From contig JACPPJ010000033.1 of the NCBI GenBank assembly GCA_016191085.1, positions 1 to 63,859 on the forward strand: DNA of 63,859 nucleotides, written 5' to 3'. Shown here one piece after another: positions 23,173 through 31,052 of this stretch. The stretch comes from Acidobacteriota bacterium. GTDB taxonomy: Bacteria > Acidobacteriota > Terriglobia > 2-12-FULL-54-10. The notes under the pieces were generated by a model. That model searched no databases. It had not been told where the DNA came from and was given only the letters and a program-made list of their open reading frames with translations. Position 1 is the stretch's first letter; the number at the start of each line of letters is the position of its first letter. A program made the translations under genes and the position numbers.

Positions 23173-26088
23173 ATGTGGTCACTACGGACGAAATCCCGGA
23201 TCATAATTTTGGCACTGATGGCTGTGGCGGTTGTCGCAATCGGCGCTGTCAACCTTCGAGAGCAGCACCGTTATCAACTGCCTGATGACGGCGTGTTCTG
23301 GGTGGAGTCGGCGAATCGAGTAGTTGCCGCCACTGTCGCGGCGCCAAGCTCCGCCGCCATCGCAGGGCTAAAGCCAGGTGACACGCTTGTCAGCATCGGG
23401 GGAGGCCCCATTCGTAAATCGCTCGATGTGGCCCGGCAGGTTTTCCGTTCCGGCGTGGGTGCTCAAGTACCGTACGTAGTCCTGCGCGATGGCCAGGCGG
23501 TGACCCTGAATGTCCAACTGGCAGCTTCGGCTAGGCCGCCGGTACACGCCGCGTTGCAGCTCGTAGGATTGCTTTATCTGATCATCGGCGGCTTCGTCTT
23601 GCTTCGCCGCTTCACTGCCAGCCGAGCTACGCATTTTTACCTCTTTTGCCTCGCCTCGTTCGTCTTATTCGTGTTCTCCTACACCGGCAAGCTGAACAAC
23701 TTTGACTGGACGGTGTACTGGATCAGCGCTGCCGCGATGCTGCTACAGCCGGCGCTTTTCGCTCATTTCTGCCTGGCATATCCTGGCGCAGAAAGCGAGC
23801 GCAGCGTTGCGGTTCGGAGCTTCAATCGCAAGCTGATTCTGTTCGTGATCTACGGCTCAGCGGCGATTTTGGGCGCGCTCCATGTTTCGATTGCACTTGG
23901 CGCGTTGCGCTTCTCCGCTTCTTTGGCTGAGCTGCGCTGGATAATCGACCGGCTTGAAATCGGATATCTCATCGGGATGTTCCTGCTCGGCATCGGGCTG
24001 CTGGTCCGGGCTTGGCGCAGCACGCGTTCTCTCTATATGCGCAAGCAAATGGCGTGGGTCCTGGCAGGTTCGATCATCGCTGTGGCGCCGTTTGCCATCA
24101 TGTACGGCATACCGTACCTCCTGGGGGTTGTGCCGGGCCCGTGGATGAACCTTTCCGCTTTTTCACTTGTAGTTCTGCCGCTCGCATTCGGGTACGCAAT
24201 CATCCGTTATCGCCTTCTGGATGTTGACGTGGTGTTGCAGAGGGGTGCTGCCTATACGCTGGCGACGGCCGCGCTGGTCGGAGCTTACTTCGGAGTCGCC
24301 GCACTCGCGGGAATATTATTCGGCTCCAGCTTTCCAGGTGGAGGCACCATCGGCGTAATTTGCGCCGTTGTCGCTACGGGCGTGCTTTTCCAACCATTGC
24401 AGCAATGGATACAGGGGAGATTGGAGCGCCGGTTTCTGCCCCAGCGCTATGATTACCGGCAGGCGCTGCTCGATTTTGGCCGTGAACTCAGCACCGAAAC
24501 GGATTTGGACCGCATGATCCGCTCGCTGTTCGACCAGCTCGCGCGGACCCTGAACGTGAAGCAAGCGGCGGTATTCGTGCCACGCGGAAACGGCTCGGAG
24601 GGGTTCGTGCTACGCGGAAGCGCTGGATTAGACCGCAACGCACTGATGGACACTTCGAGACGAGACTTCGGTTTTCTGCGCCTCCTCTCACAACATGCAT
24701 CGTGGCGGCACGGAGATTATCTTTTCTTCCAAGGTACGGGTGATGATCTGGACCGTTCCATCGAACGAGCGGGCATTCAGGATGCGGCCTGGAAAGCGGC
24801 GATTGCCGACGCTGGACTGCACTACTATTTCCCGTGCCGGGCGCGCGGAAAAGTCGTCGCCGTGCTAGGACTGGGAAAAACCGCTGAAGGCGAATTCCTC
24901 TGGGAAGAGGATGCCGCGCTGGTCGAGACCTTGGCGGGCTACCTGGCTATCGCAGTCGAGAACGTGACGCTGCTGGAGTCGCTGGTTGCAAAAGCGACCC
25001 AGTTCGAGCGGCTGCAAGAGTTCAGCGAGAATATCCTGGAATCCATCAATGTCGGGCTGATCGCTGTCGATCTTGAGGACCGCGTCGAAGCAGTCAACAC
25101 GCCCCTCAAGCTGATGGCGCCCATCCGCATCCAGGGACACTTCAATGACCCGAACGAGGACCTTCACGGGAAACGTTTGGGCGACGTATTACCTCTCGAT
25201 CTCGCCGAGCAGCTCGATCGGCTCCGAGATGATGGCGGTATCCACAACATTTACCGTTATCGCGTGAAGAACCGCCAGGGTGAGGACCGGGTGCTCAACA
25301 TCGCGGTGGCGCCGCTGCTCTCAAAAAATTGCGACTGGATCGGACGGCTGATTATTTTTGACGATGTCACGGATCGAGTTGGGCTGGAAGCGCAACTCAC
25401 GCAAGCCGAGAAGCTCTCCTCGATCGGGCTGTTGGCGGCTGGCGTCGCGCACGAAGTCAATACGCCATTGACCGTGATCTCGACACAGGCTCAGATGATG
25501 GCGAAGCAACTCCCGCCCGGGGACAAGAATCAAAAAATGATGGAGAAGATCATCAGCCAGACCTTCCGGGCCTCGCAAATTGTCAACAGTCTGCTGAACT
25601 TCTCGCGTACGAAGGGCTCTGCATTCGCGCCCGTTGATATCAACAAGATTGTTTCGGAAACTCTGCTGCTCCTGGATCACCAATTCAAGGCGGCCCGCAT
25701 TCAAGTGGAAAGTTCGCTCGATCCATCGCTGCCGACGGTCTCCGGAAACAGCGACAAACTGCAGCAGGTCTTCTTGAATATGTTCCTGAATGCCAAGGAT
25801 GCCATGCCGGACGGCGGGTGCTTGCGCGTTTCCACCTGGGCGGTGAACGCTCACATTGAAATCGAGATCAGCGACAACGGTGTGGGGATACCACCGGAAC
25901 ATCTGCAGCGCATTTACGATCCGTTCTTCACGACCAAAGCCTCCGGGCGCGGCACAGGCTTGGGTCTGGCGGTAACTTACGGCATTGTCCACGAGCACGC
26001 CGGAAAGATTCACGTTGAGAGTTTGCCGGGACTCGGCACGCGCTTCCGGCTGGAATTCCCGGCTATGGCGAAGGAAGTTCATGCCTGA
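23173..26088 (+). CDS. Membrane histidine kinase with PDZ, GAF and PAS domains
   Basis: 971 residues from ATG 23173. The frame is open upstream to GTG 23068, but a TATAAT box at 23057-23062 would place the transcript start near 23069, and the first membrane helix begins just after ATG 23173. Order: transmembrane helix (about 7-25), extracytoplasmic PDZ domain (about 35-120), some seven or eight transmembrane helices (about 130-370), GAF-like domain (about 400-590), PAS (about 600-715), HisKA with phospho-acceptor His at about 760 (GVAHEVNTPL) and HATPase with N-box NMFLNAKDAM, DNGVGIP and GTGLGL. The PDZ domain suggests sensing of exposed C-termini or misfolded envelope proteins. The NtrC-type regulator gene follows after 45 bp and is the probable partner. 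Confidence 0.9.
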   Translation: MWSLRTKSRIIILALMAVAVVAIGAVNLREQHRYQLPDDGVFWVESANRVVAATVAAPSSAAIAGLKPGDTLVSIGGGPIRKSLDVARQVFRSGVGAQVPYVVLRDGQAVTLNVQLAASARPPVHAALQLVGLLYLIIGGFVLLRRFTASRATHFYLFCLASFVLFVFSYTGKLNNFDWTVYWISAAAMLLQPALFAHFCLAYPGAESERSVAVRSFNRKLILFVIYGSAAILGALHVSIALGALRFSASLAELRWIIDRLEIGYLIGMFLLGIGLLVRAWRSTRSLYMRKQMAWVLAGSIIAVAPFAIMYGIPYLLGVVPGPWMNLSAFSLVVLPLAFGYAIIRYRLLDVDVVLQRGAAYTLATAALVGAYFGVAALAGILFGSSFPGGGTIGVICAVVATGVLFQPLQQWIQGRLERRFLPQRYDYRQALLDFGRELSTETDLDRMIRSLFDQLARTLNVKQAAVFVPRGNGSEGFVLRGSAGLDRNALMDTSRRDFGFLRLLSQHASWRHGDYLFFQGTGDDLDRSIERAGIQDAAWKAAIADAGLHYYFPCRARGKVVAVLGLGKTAEGEFLWEEDAALVETLAGYLAIAVENVTLLESLVAKATQFERLQEFSENILESINVGLIAVDLEDRVEAVNTPLKLMAPIRIQGHFNDPNEDLHGKRLGDVLPLDLAEQLDRLRDDGGIHNIYRYRVKNRQGEDRVLNIAVAPLLSKNCDWIGRLIIFDDVTDRVGLEAQLTQAEKLSSIGLLAAGVAHEVNTPLTVISTQAQMMAKQLPPGDKNQKMMEKIISQTFRASQIVNSLLNFSRTKGSAFAPVDINKIVSETLLLLDHQFKAARIQVESSLDPSLPTVSGNSDKLQQVFLNMFLNAKDAMPDGGCLRVSTWAVNAHIEIEISDNGVGIPPEHLQRIYDPFFTTKASGRGTGLGLAVTYGIVHEHAGKIHVESLPGLGTRFRLEFPAMAKEVHA

Positions 26089-26133
26089 GTCCATGCCCGC
26101 ACTGTACTAATCTCGTAGCCAGTTTCTCATTCA

Positions 26134-27555
26134 ATGCCCGATCCGACGACCTCGCAATCGAACGGTTCCCTTCTCGTTATCGACGACGAGCCAGGAATTC
26201 GTGAAAGCCTTGAGCTACTGCTGGAGCACGAAGGTTATCAAATCACCACGGCAGCTACAGGCGAAGCCGGATTGCGTGCGCTCGCAAAAAAGCCGTTTGA
26301 TGCTGTTCTGCTGGACGTTTCGCTCCCCGACAAGAGCGGGCTCGAAGTGCTGCGCGAAATCCGCACCTCCGATCCATCACTCGCCGTTGTCATGATTACT
26401 GCGTACGGCTCCGTTGAGAACGCCGTGGCCGCTATGCAGGGGGGCGCCTCGAACTACATCACCAAACCTTGGGACAACGAAAAACTGCTGGCCGAAATTC
26501 GCAGCCTGATCCGGCAGCAGCACCTGACCGAGGAGAACCGTGAACTCAAGCGGACTCTCAAACAGCGATATAACTTCTCGCAGATCATAGGGAAGAGCGA
26601 CCCCATGCTTAAGATTTTTGATTTGGTCGCTCAGGTTGCGCCGAGTCGCGCCACGATTCTGATCCAGGGAGAAAGCGGCACCGGGAAGGAATTAATCGCC
26701 AAAGCAATCCATGCCAACAGCCCCCGGGCGGGGAATGTGTTTGTCCCGGTCAACACAGGCAGCATGCCGGTGGACCTGCTCGACAGCACCTTATTCGGCC
26801 ACGTGCGCGGAGCGTTCACCAGCGCCGTCACATCGAAACGAGGTTTGTTTGAAGTCGCCGACCACGGCACGATCTTTTTTGATGAAATCGGCACGGTCGG
26901 CCCCGAAACCCAGACCAAGCTCCTGCGCGTGATACAGGAGCGCGAGTTCATGTATCTGGGCGGCACCGAGACCGTGAAAGTAGACGTGCGCATCCTCGCC
27001 GCGACCAATGTGGATCTGCACCGCTTGGTGCAGGAAGGCAAGTTCCGCGAGGATTTATACTATCGCTTGAACGTGATTAGTATTCATCTTCCGCCGCTGC
27101 GCGATCGCAAACTGGACATTCCGCTGCTGGTGGAGCACTTCGCTAAGAAGTATTGCGAGGAAAACGCCAAGCCGCCGCTTAGATTTTCTCCCGAAGCCAT
27201 GCAACTGCTGCTCGACTACGACTGGCCCGGAAATGTACGAGAGCTCGAAAACACGGTGGAGCGCGCTGTGATTCTCTCGAGCGGCGAAGAGGCGGGCCCC
27301 GAGTTGTTGCCGGAAGCGCTGCTGCGTGATGGGAAAAAATATTGGAAGTTCCTGCCTGCGGAAGGCGACCAGAAATCGCTTTTCACCATTCTCGACGAAT
27401 GCGAGCGCCGCATCATTACCGACATGCTGGAGCAAACGCGCGGCAATCAGACGGAAGCAGCCGAGCGTTTCCAGGTTCCTCTCTCCACCCTCAATCAAAA
27501 AATCAAGCGTCTGAACATTGAGATAAAGAAGAAGCGCGACGCCGTTCACCATTAG
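26134..27555 (+). CDS. Sigma-54-dependent NtrC-family response regulator
   Basis: 473 residues in the canonical three-domain layout. Receiver (about 10-125) with the VIDDEPGI acidic pair, phospho-acceptor Asp 61 (LLDVSLP) and the ITKPWD lysine; AAA+ activator domain with Walker A GESGTGKE, the sigma-54-contact loop GAFTSA at 226-231 and Walker B FFDEIG; and a Fis-type helix-turn-helix at the end (TEAAERFQVPLSTLNQKIKR). It should be activated by the PDZ kinase encoded 45 bp upstream and turn on sigma-54 promoters. The targets are not evident; a clear -24/-12 element was not identified here. The metallothionein and radical SAM genes downstream are possible but unproven members of the regulon. 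Confidence 0.95.
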   Translation: MPDPTTSQSNGSLLVIDDEPGIRESLELLLEHEGYQITTAATGEAGLRALAKKPFDAVLLDVSLPDKSGLEVLREIRTSDPSLAVVMITAYGSVENAVAAMQGGASNYITKPWDNEKLLAEIRSLIRQQHLTEENRELKRTLKQRYNFSQIIGKSDPMLKIFDLVAQVAPSRATILIQGESGTGKELIAKAIHANSPRAGNVFVPVNTGSMPVDLLDSTLFGHVRGAFTSAVTSKRGLFEVADHGTIFFDEIGTVGPETQTKLLRVIQEREFMYLGGTETVKVDVRILAATNVDLHRLVQEGKFREDLYYRLNVISIHLPPLRDRKLDIPLLVEHFAKKYCEENAKPPLRFSPEAMQLLLDYDWPGNVRELENTVERAVILSSGEEAGPELLPEALLRDGKKYWKFLPAEGDQKSLFTILDECERRIITDMLEQTRGNQTEAAERFQVPLSTLNQKIKRLNIEIKKKRDAVHH

Positions 27556-27610
27556 GTTCGTACGAGCGTGCTACTTGGCCACGCAGCGAAGCTTTTGGAA
27601 ATTGAGCGCT

Positions 27611-27706
27611 ATGAGTTTGCGCGTATTCGTGGTGCTGGCGTTGACCGTGATCTTTGTCGGCCGGGCAGTCCCTGCCATGGAATTTGAGTTCCCGAATGCG
27701 GACTAA
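27611..27706 (+). CDS. Possible 31-residue membrane or secreted peptide
   Basis: A short frame downstream of the response regulator encodes a peptide with a hydrophobic core (LRVFVVLALTVIFVG) and a short acidic tail. It looks like an isolated signal peptide or single-span microprotein, or the remnant of a larger exported protein. No convincing ribosome binding site is present and no family is recognised, so it is listed only as a candidate. Confidence 0.25.
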   Translation: MSLRVFVVLALTVIFVGRAVPAMEFEFPNAD

Positions 27707-27765
27707 CTGGGTTCCAGCGTTCATCTAAGCATTGACCAACACCCGTCCACTGGGAGGAGAGCAAA

Positions 27766-27927
27766 ATGGTTGAGGGAACCAACTGTGAGCACCCCAATTG
27801 CACCTGTATGGCCGCAGAAGACAGCGATTATTGCAGCACATACTGCGAAGCGGCTGAGGACAGCCTGGAAATAGCCTGCGGCTGCGGGCACGCCGGCTGC
27901 GAGGGCACCGCAACTAGAGTGGCGTGA
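27766..27927 (+). CDS. Small metallothionein-like protein
   Basis: 53 residues with eight cysteines: CEHPNCTC at 7-14, YCSTYC at 22-27 and CGCGHAGC at 38-45, plus His 9 and His 42. This pattern matches bacterial metallothioneins (SmtA/BmtA type), which wrap zinc, cadmium or copper ions in a Cys/His cluster; the CGCGHxGC end is especially diagnostic. A strong GGGAGGAG site sits about seven bases before ATG 27766. The gene lies between the sigma-54 regulator and the radical SAM gene, upstream of the HMA-like candidate selenoprotein. It should buffer or detoxify metals in the cytoplasm. No metal-responsive operator was recognised upstream. Confidence 0.85.
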   Translation: MVEGTNCEHPNCTCMAAEDSDYCSTYCEAAEDSLEIACGCGHAGCEGTATRVA

Positions 27928-28249
27928 CCGGATTCCATTGGCCCGCCTCAGCACATCTCCGTTTGACCTGCAATTCGCGCCATCCTAGAATGGAGCCACA
28001 GCTCAAATTGAGCGGCGGGGCTCAACTATGGGTGGCGCGGTAAACACTAGAGTAGATCTCGGCTTCATTCTCGATTGCCGGGAAACGGCGAATTTCATCA
28101 TCCAGATTGGCTAACGAACACCACCAGTACGTTCGCCGGGATATTGTTGTGAGCATCCCAATAACGTATATTGAAGGAAGAACGATCAGCAAGACCGATC
28201 CGCAACAGTCTCGAGTCGCACAGGCGCACGCGTTGAAGCAGTAGAACAC
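27928..28249. other. Intergenic region, no supported gene
   Basis: About 320 bases between the metallothionein and radical SAM genes. A minus-strand frame (28022-28249) and a short plus-strand frame ending just before 28250 both look vaguely protein-like but have no ribosome binding site or recognisable family. A remnant of a gene is possible. Confidence 0.4.
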
Positions 28250-29260
28250 ATGAAGAAGCAGGATATTATTCGAGCCTGGGGCAGTATCTTATGCGGCCGC
28301 CGACCCTTGCTATCGCTTGAAATTACGCGGGAATGCCCGCTGCGTTGCTCGGGCTGCTATGCATATGACCTGGAGCATCTAGGAAACGCTGGTCCATTAC
28401 GGGAGCTTGCGGACTACCAGGGGGAGCAGTTGATTAATGGTGTCCTGGCGCTCGTGCGCCGTCTGCGACCCTTGCATATCTCCATCGTCGGAGGCGAGCC
28501 GTTGGTTCGTTTCAGGGAATTGGATGTGTTGATCCCGAAACTCGGAGATATGGACGTGGAGGTCCAGTTGGTGACGAGCGCGGTCCGCCCTATTCCCGGC
28601 CATTGGAGCAAGTTTTCCAATCTTCACATGGTTGTCTCCGTTGATGGGTTGCAGGAGGAGCATGATATTCGGCGCGCTCCTGCTACTTACGACCGCATAC
28701 TAAAGCACATCGCGGGGCACCGGATCGTCGTTCACTGTACCGTTACCCGGCAGCAGGCCCGGCGGCCTGGGTATTTGGCTGAATTTGCGCGGCTTTGGTC
28801 AGAGCGCGAGGAAGTCCGAAAGATCTGGTTCAGCTTATTTACGCCTCAGCGCGGGCAGCAAAGTGAGGAGCGCTTGACGCAGGCAGACCGTATCGCCGTG
28901 GTCCGCGAAATCGCGGGAATGATGCACTTATTCCCGAAAGTTGATGTGCCCCGCGGTGTTTTGGAGGGCTATCTGAACCCGCCTCGCTCGCCGCAGGAAT
29001 GCGTCTTCGCCCAAGTGACCGATTGCGTCTCTGCCGATCTAAGAACCCGCATTGAGCCATGCCAATTCGGCGGGCAACCGGACTGTAGCGAGTGTGGCTG
29101 CATGGCGTCGGCGGGCTTTGCGTCCATTGCACGATACAAACTGGCCGGAATTATCCCTGTTTCCGCTCTCTTTGCAGCCTCGCAATCGATTGGAGCGCGC
29201 CTGAATGGAGGCTCTCCGGCCACCCCTATCGGGGAAGTCGATGAGGTCCGAGTCGCTTGA
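28250..29260 (+). CDS. Radical SAM protein with C-terminal cysteine cluster
   Basis: 336 residues. The radical SAM iron-sulphur motif CPLRCSGC (C-x3-C-x2-C) lies at about 29-36 in SLEITRECPLRCSGCYAY, followed by the GGEPLVR segment that binds SAM and a normal barrel. The C-terminal part (about 245-285) holds a run of cysteines (CVFAQVTDC, EPCQF, DCSECGC) suggestive of a SPASM-like auxiliary cluster. Such enzymes modify peptides, proteins or cofactors, or act on lipids. The nearest coding neighbours are a metallothionein upstream and the HMA-like candidate selenoprotein 115 bp downstream on the same strand, so a role in metal or selenium chemistry or in maturing a Cys-rich partner is worth considering. 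There is no strong ribosome binding site; the start is chosen by similarity. Confidence 0.85.
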   Translation: MKKQDIIRAWGSILCGRRPLLSLEITRECPLRCSGCYAYDLEHLGNAGPLRELADYQGEQLINGVLALVRRLRPLHISIVGGEPLVRFRELDVLIPKLGDMDVEVQLVTSAVRPIPGHWSKFSNLHMVVSVDGLQEEHDIRRAPATYDRILKHIAGHRIVVHCTVTRQQARRPGYLAEFARLWSEREEVRKIWFSLFTPQRGQQSEERLTQADRIAVVREIAGMMHLFPKVDVPRGVLEGYLNPPRSPQECVFAQVTDCVSADLRTRIEPCQFGGQPDCSECGCMASAGFASIARYKLAGIIPVSALFAASQSIGARLNGGSPATPIGEVDEVRVA

Positions 29261-29309
29261 ATCCTTTACGGCCTCACGAATAAATGATCATTATGTGAAT
29301 CACTCGGCG

Positions 29310-29315
29310 TATAAT
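29310..29315 (+). promoter_or_regulatory. Perfect -10 box (TATAAT) upstream of the candidate selenoprotein gene
   Basis: TATAAT lies 60 bases before ATG 29375. No good -35 match is seen at 16-18 bases upstream, so the promoter may be activator-dependent. It suggests the gene can be expressed separately from the radical SAM gene. Confidence 0.5.
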
Positions 29316-29374
29316 TAGCGCCGAAGGCTCAGCATCCGAATTACGTCCGCATTATGCGCGTTGGAGGCAGTAGC

Positions 29375-29869
29375 ATGCGGTACAAGAGCGGAGATTTGCT
29401 AAAAAGCGTTTTGATTCTCACTACAGTTCTCCTGGCGGGCACTTCTGCCTTTGCTCAGGTAAATAGGGTTGTAGCGGAAGCCGAAGGGATCACCTGAGAG
29501 ATCTCCGGCTGTGGAGGGCAGGTCGAAGAGGCTCTCCTACGCCTGGAAGGCGTGAACAATGCTGCCTCAAGCGCTAAGAAAAAGATGTTTGCGGTGATCT
29601 ACAAACCTGATGCGAGCTTCCAACCGAAGGCCGTCCGCGACGCGGTCTCACCCCTTGGTATTACCGTCGTTCGCTTCCATGTTGCCGCACGAGGTGAGGT
29701 GCAGGAAGAGGATGGCAAGAAGTATTTGTTGGCAGGTAAGAACCGATTCCTGATACCGAATCCGCCGGAAGTTCCCGCTGGCGCGCGCATCGGCGTTATG
29801 GCCGTAGTCAACGACTCAGAAACACCATACGAACTGAAAATCGACGATTTCAAAGCTTTAGACGAGTGA
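29375..29869 (+). CDS. Secreted HMA/MerP-like protein, candidate selenoprotein (in-frame TGA at codon 41)
   Basis: With the TGA read through the product has 164 residues. GGAGG at 29363-29367 lies seven bases before ATG 29375, then come a signal peptide (about 1-27, ending TSAFAQ) and a heavy-metal-associated-like fold whose metal-binding loop reads EGIT-(TGA)-EISGC, followed by GQVEEALLRLEGV. The TGA (29495-29497) occupies the position of the first Cys of the GMTC motif. The same frame runs on uninterrupted to the stop at 29869. A hairpin resembling a bacterial SECIS follows (29513-29537). The C-terminal half (about 100-164) is an unfamiliar beta-rich extension. Sec-decoding acidobacteria are known, and Sec in HMA/MerP-type proteins has precedent. 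The alternative is a nonsense mutation; a later GTG start would lose signal and motif. Confidence 0.7.
29513..29537 (+). promoter_or_regulatory. Candidate bacterial SECIS hairpin
   Basis: GGAGGGC pairs with GCTCTCC (seven pairs, one G-U) around an 11-base loop that begins AGGTC. The loop starts 23 bases after the TGA, within the 16-37 base range described for bacterial SECIS elements, and has a G in its first two bases followed by GU. The loop start AGGUC is the same as in E. coli fdhF. A smaller CTCC/GGAG hairpin competes. Confidence 0.6.
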
Positions 29870-30421
29870 GTGCGCAGCTTGCGCCATTTCTCGCGCGTAA
29901 AGAGGCACTACAGAACCATTCGCCTCAACGCATCTCCGACGAACGCACCCTTGAATGCGCTGCCCAGCGGGGATTTTTGACGGTCCGGCTGATGTTCACG
30001 CCAAACGCACGCAACTATAGCCAAACACAGGCAGCAGAATCGCCAACAAGATGCCCACTCGGATTGCTTGCATCACAGCCTCCGTCTGGATTAGAGTCGC
30101 AACGACGGTCAAGGCGATTAGATGAGTGCGCGCAGCACCGCAACGACGTGTTGCTCCGCTTTACGCTGGCGAGTGATACCCTCAACGGGCGCAGAGCAGC
30201 AGATAGATTTCGCGAACCGCCGCGAATAGTCTCAGGCCGCTGATAGCTCATCCAACGCGTCAAAACGTCCGTAAAGACGGGTATCCTTCGAATCACTGGG
30301 GCCCCGAGAATCGCCAAAAGTTTTGTTGTGTGTGGAATCAGCTCTGGTATACTGCTTCTGCTTTGTATCGCGGTCCCTGTAGGCGGCGACAAGGTCAATT
30401 TCAACGAAGTAGAGGTTTTTT
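29870..30421. other. Intergenic region upstream of the cold-shock gene
   Basis: About 550 bases. Overlapping frames on both strands do not resemble known proteins. The 3' part holds the cold-shock promoter (30348-30353) and a leader of about 65 nt. The remainder shows nothing I can support. Confidence 0.5.
30344..30353 (+). promoter_or_regulatory. Extended -10 promoter of the cold-shock gene
   Basis: TGGTATACT matches the extended -10 form TGnTATAAT at five of six core bases. The transcript would start near 30360, leaving an untranslated leader of about 60 nt, as is common for cspA-type genes. Confidence 0.55.
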
Positions 30422-30625
30422 GTGAAGGAACAAGGTACTGTGAAATGGTTCAACGCCAGCAAGGGCTTTGGCTTCATCCAGCGGAAGTCGGGTGAGGATA
30501 TTTTCGTCCACTATTCAGCCATTCAGTCGGAGGGATACAAGACATTGAACGAGGGCCAGTCCGTAGAGTTTGAAGTTACGTCCGGCCCTAAGGGGCTGCA
30601 GGCATCGAACGTTACCTGCTTGTAG
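30422..30625 (+). CDS. Cold-shock domain protein (CspA family)
   Basis: 67 residues, the standard size. The two RNA-binding motifs KGFGFIQ and DIFVHY are intact, and the start [10 protein letters not shown] is typical. It is a single-stranded nucleic-acid chaperone that melts RNA structure in the cytoplasm. The start is GTG 30422 with AGAGG about eight bases upstream; translation from this GTG gives exactly the family length. A perfect ten-base-pair hairpin follows the stop. Confidence 0.95.
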   Translation: MKEQGTVKWFNASKGFGFIQRKSGEDIFVHYSAIQSEGYKTLNEGQSVEFEVTSGPKGLQASNVTCL

Positions 30626-30634
30626 ATTGGCCCA

Positions 30635-30661
30635 GGCGAGCCGGGAGTGCTCCGGCTCGCC
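30635..30661 (+). terminator. Hairpin after the cold-shock gene
   Basis: Perfect ten-base-pair stem GGCGAGCCGG / CCGGCTCGCC with a seven-base loop, ten bases after the stop codon. No T-run follows; it is probably a terminator or 3'-end stabiliser serving the convergent genes on either side. Confidence 0.6.
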
Positions 30662-30704
30662 ACCTAGACGGCAAACCCGCGTTAATTCCCCGAATAACTC
30701 GCTA

Positions 30705-30998
30705 TTAGCTTACTACCTCGTAATTCTTGACTTCCACCTTGGAAACTCCCATCAGCCCACGGGTGTGCTTCAAGATTTCCTGGTGTGCGGGGCTGGAGCG
30801 GTACTTGTCGATGGCGTCCTGACTTTCCCATTGCTGTACAGATATCAGCTCACCTTTATTGTCGCGGTTGCGCAGTAACTCCTCGCTCACGCAACCCTCC
30901 TGCTGGATCATCAGCGGAGCGCATTCCTGCTTCCACAGCCTCTCCGCTTCCGCTATTTTTTCCACTGGAACCGTCACGATGATCATCCGCGTAATCAT
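30705..30998 (-). CDS. Antibiotic biosynthesis monooxygenase (ABM)-domain protein
   Basis: 97 residues with a dimeric ferredoxin-like ABM fold: an initial strand (MIIVTVPVEK), helix with ERLWKQECAPLM, the EGCVSEELLRNRDN strand pair, and the LISVQQWESQDAIDKYRSS helix typical of the family. ABM proteins act as cofactor-less oxygenases or haem-degrading enzymes, or simply bind small metabolites; which applies here is not evident. A GGAGGG site precedes ATG 30998. It is 54 bp downstream of the TlpA-like thioredoxin gene on the same strand and probably co-transcribed with it. Confidence 0.85.
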   Translation of the reverse strand: MITRMIIVTVPVEKIAEAERLWKQECAPLMIQQEGCVSEELLRNRDNKGELISVQQWESQDAIDKYRSSPAHQEILKHTRGLMGVSKVEVKNYEVVS

Positions 30999-31052
30999 TC
31001 GAAACCCTCCGCTCAGAGTTGGGACACGCTGGCGCTAATCGAAACCGCGCGA

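Noticed and set aside
28022..28249. 75-codon minus-strand frame upstream of the radical SAM gene
   Set aside because: Part of it looks protein-like, but there is no start signal or recognisable domain; treated as non-coding.
29498..29516. Small CTCC/GGAG hairpin directly after the TGA as the SECIS
   Set aside because: Its loop begins only about ten bases after the TGA, too close for the known bacterial range; the 29513-29537 hairpin fits better.
30015..30404. 129-codon minus-strand frame upstream of the cold-shock gene
   Set aside because: It covers the cold-shock promoter and leader, has no ribosome binding site and no family resemblance.
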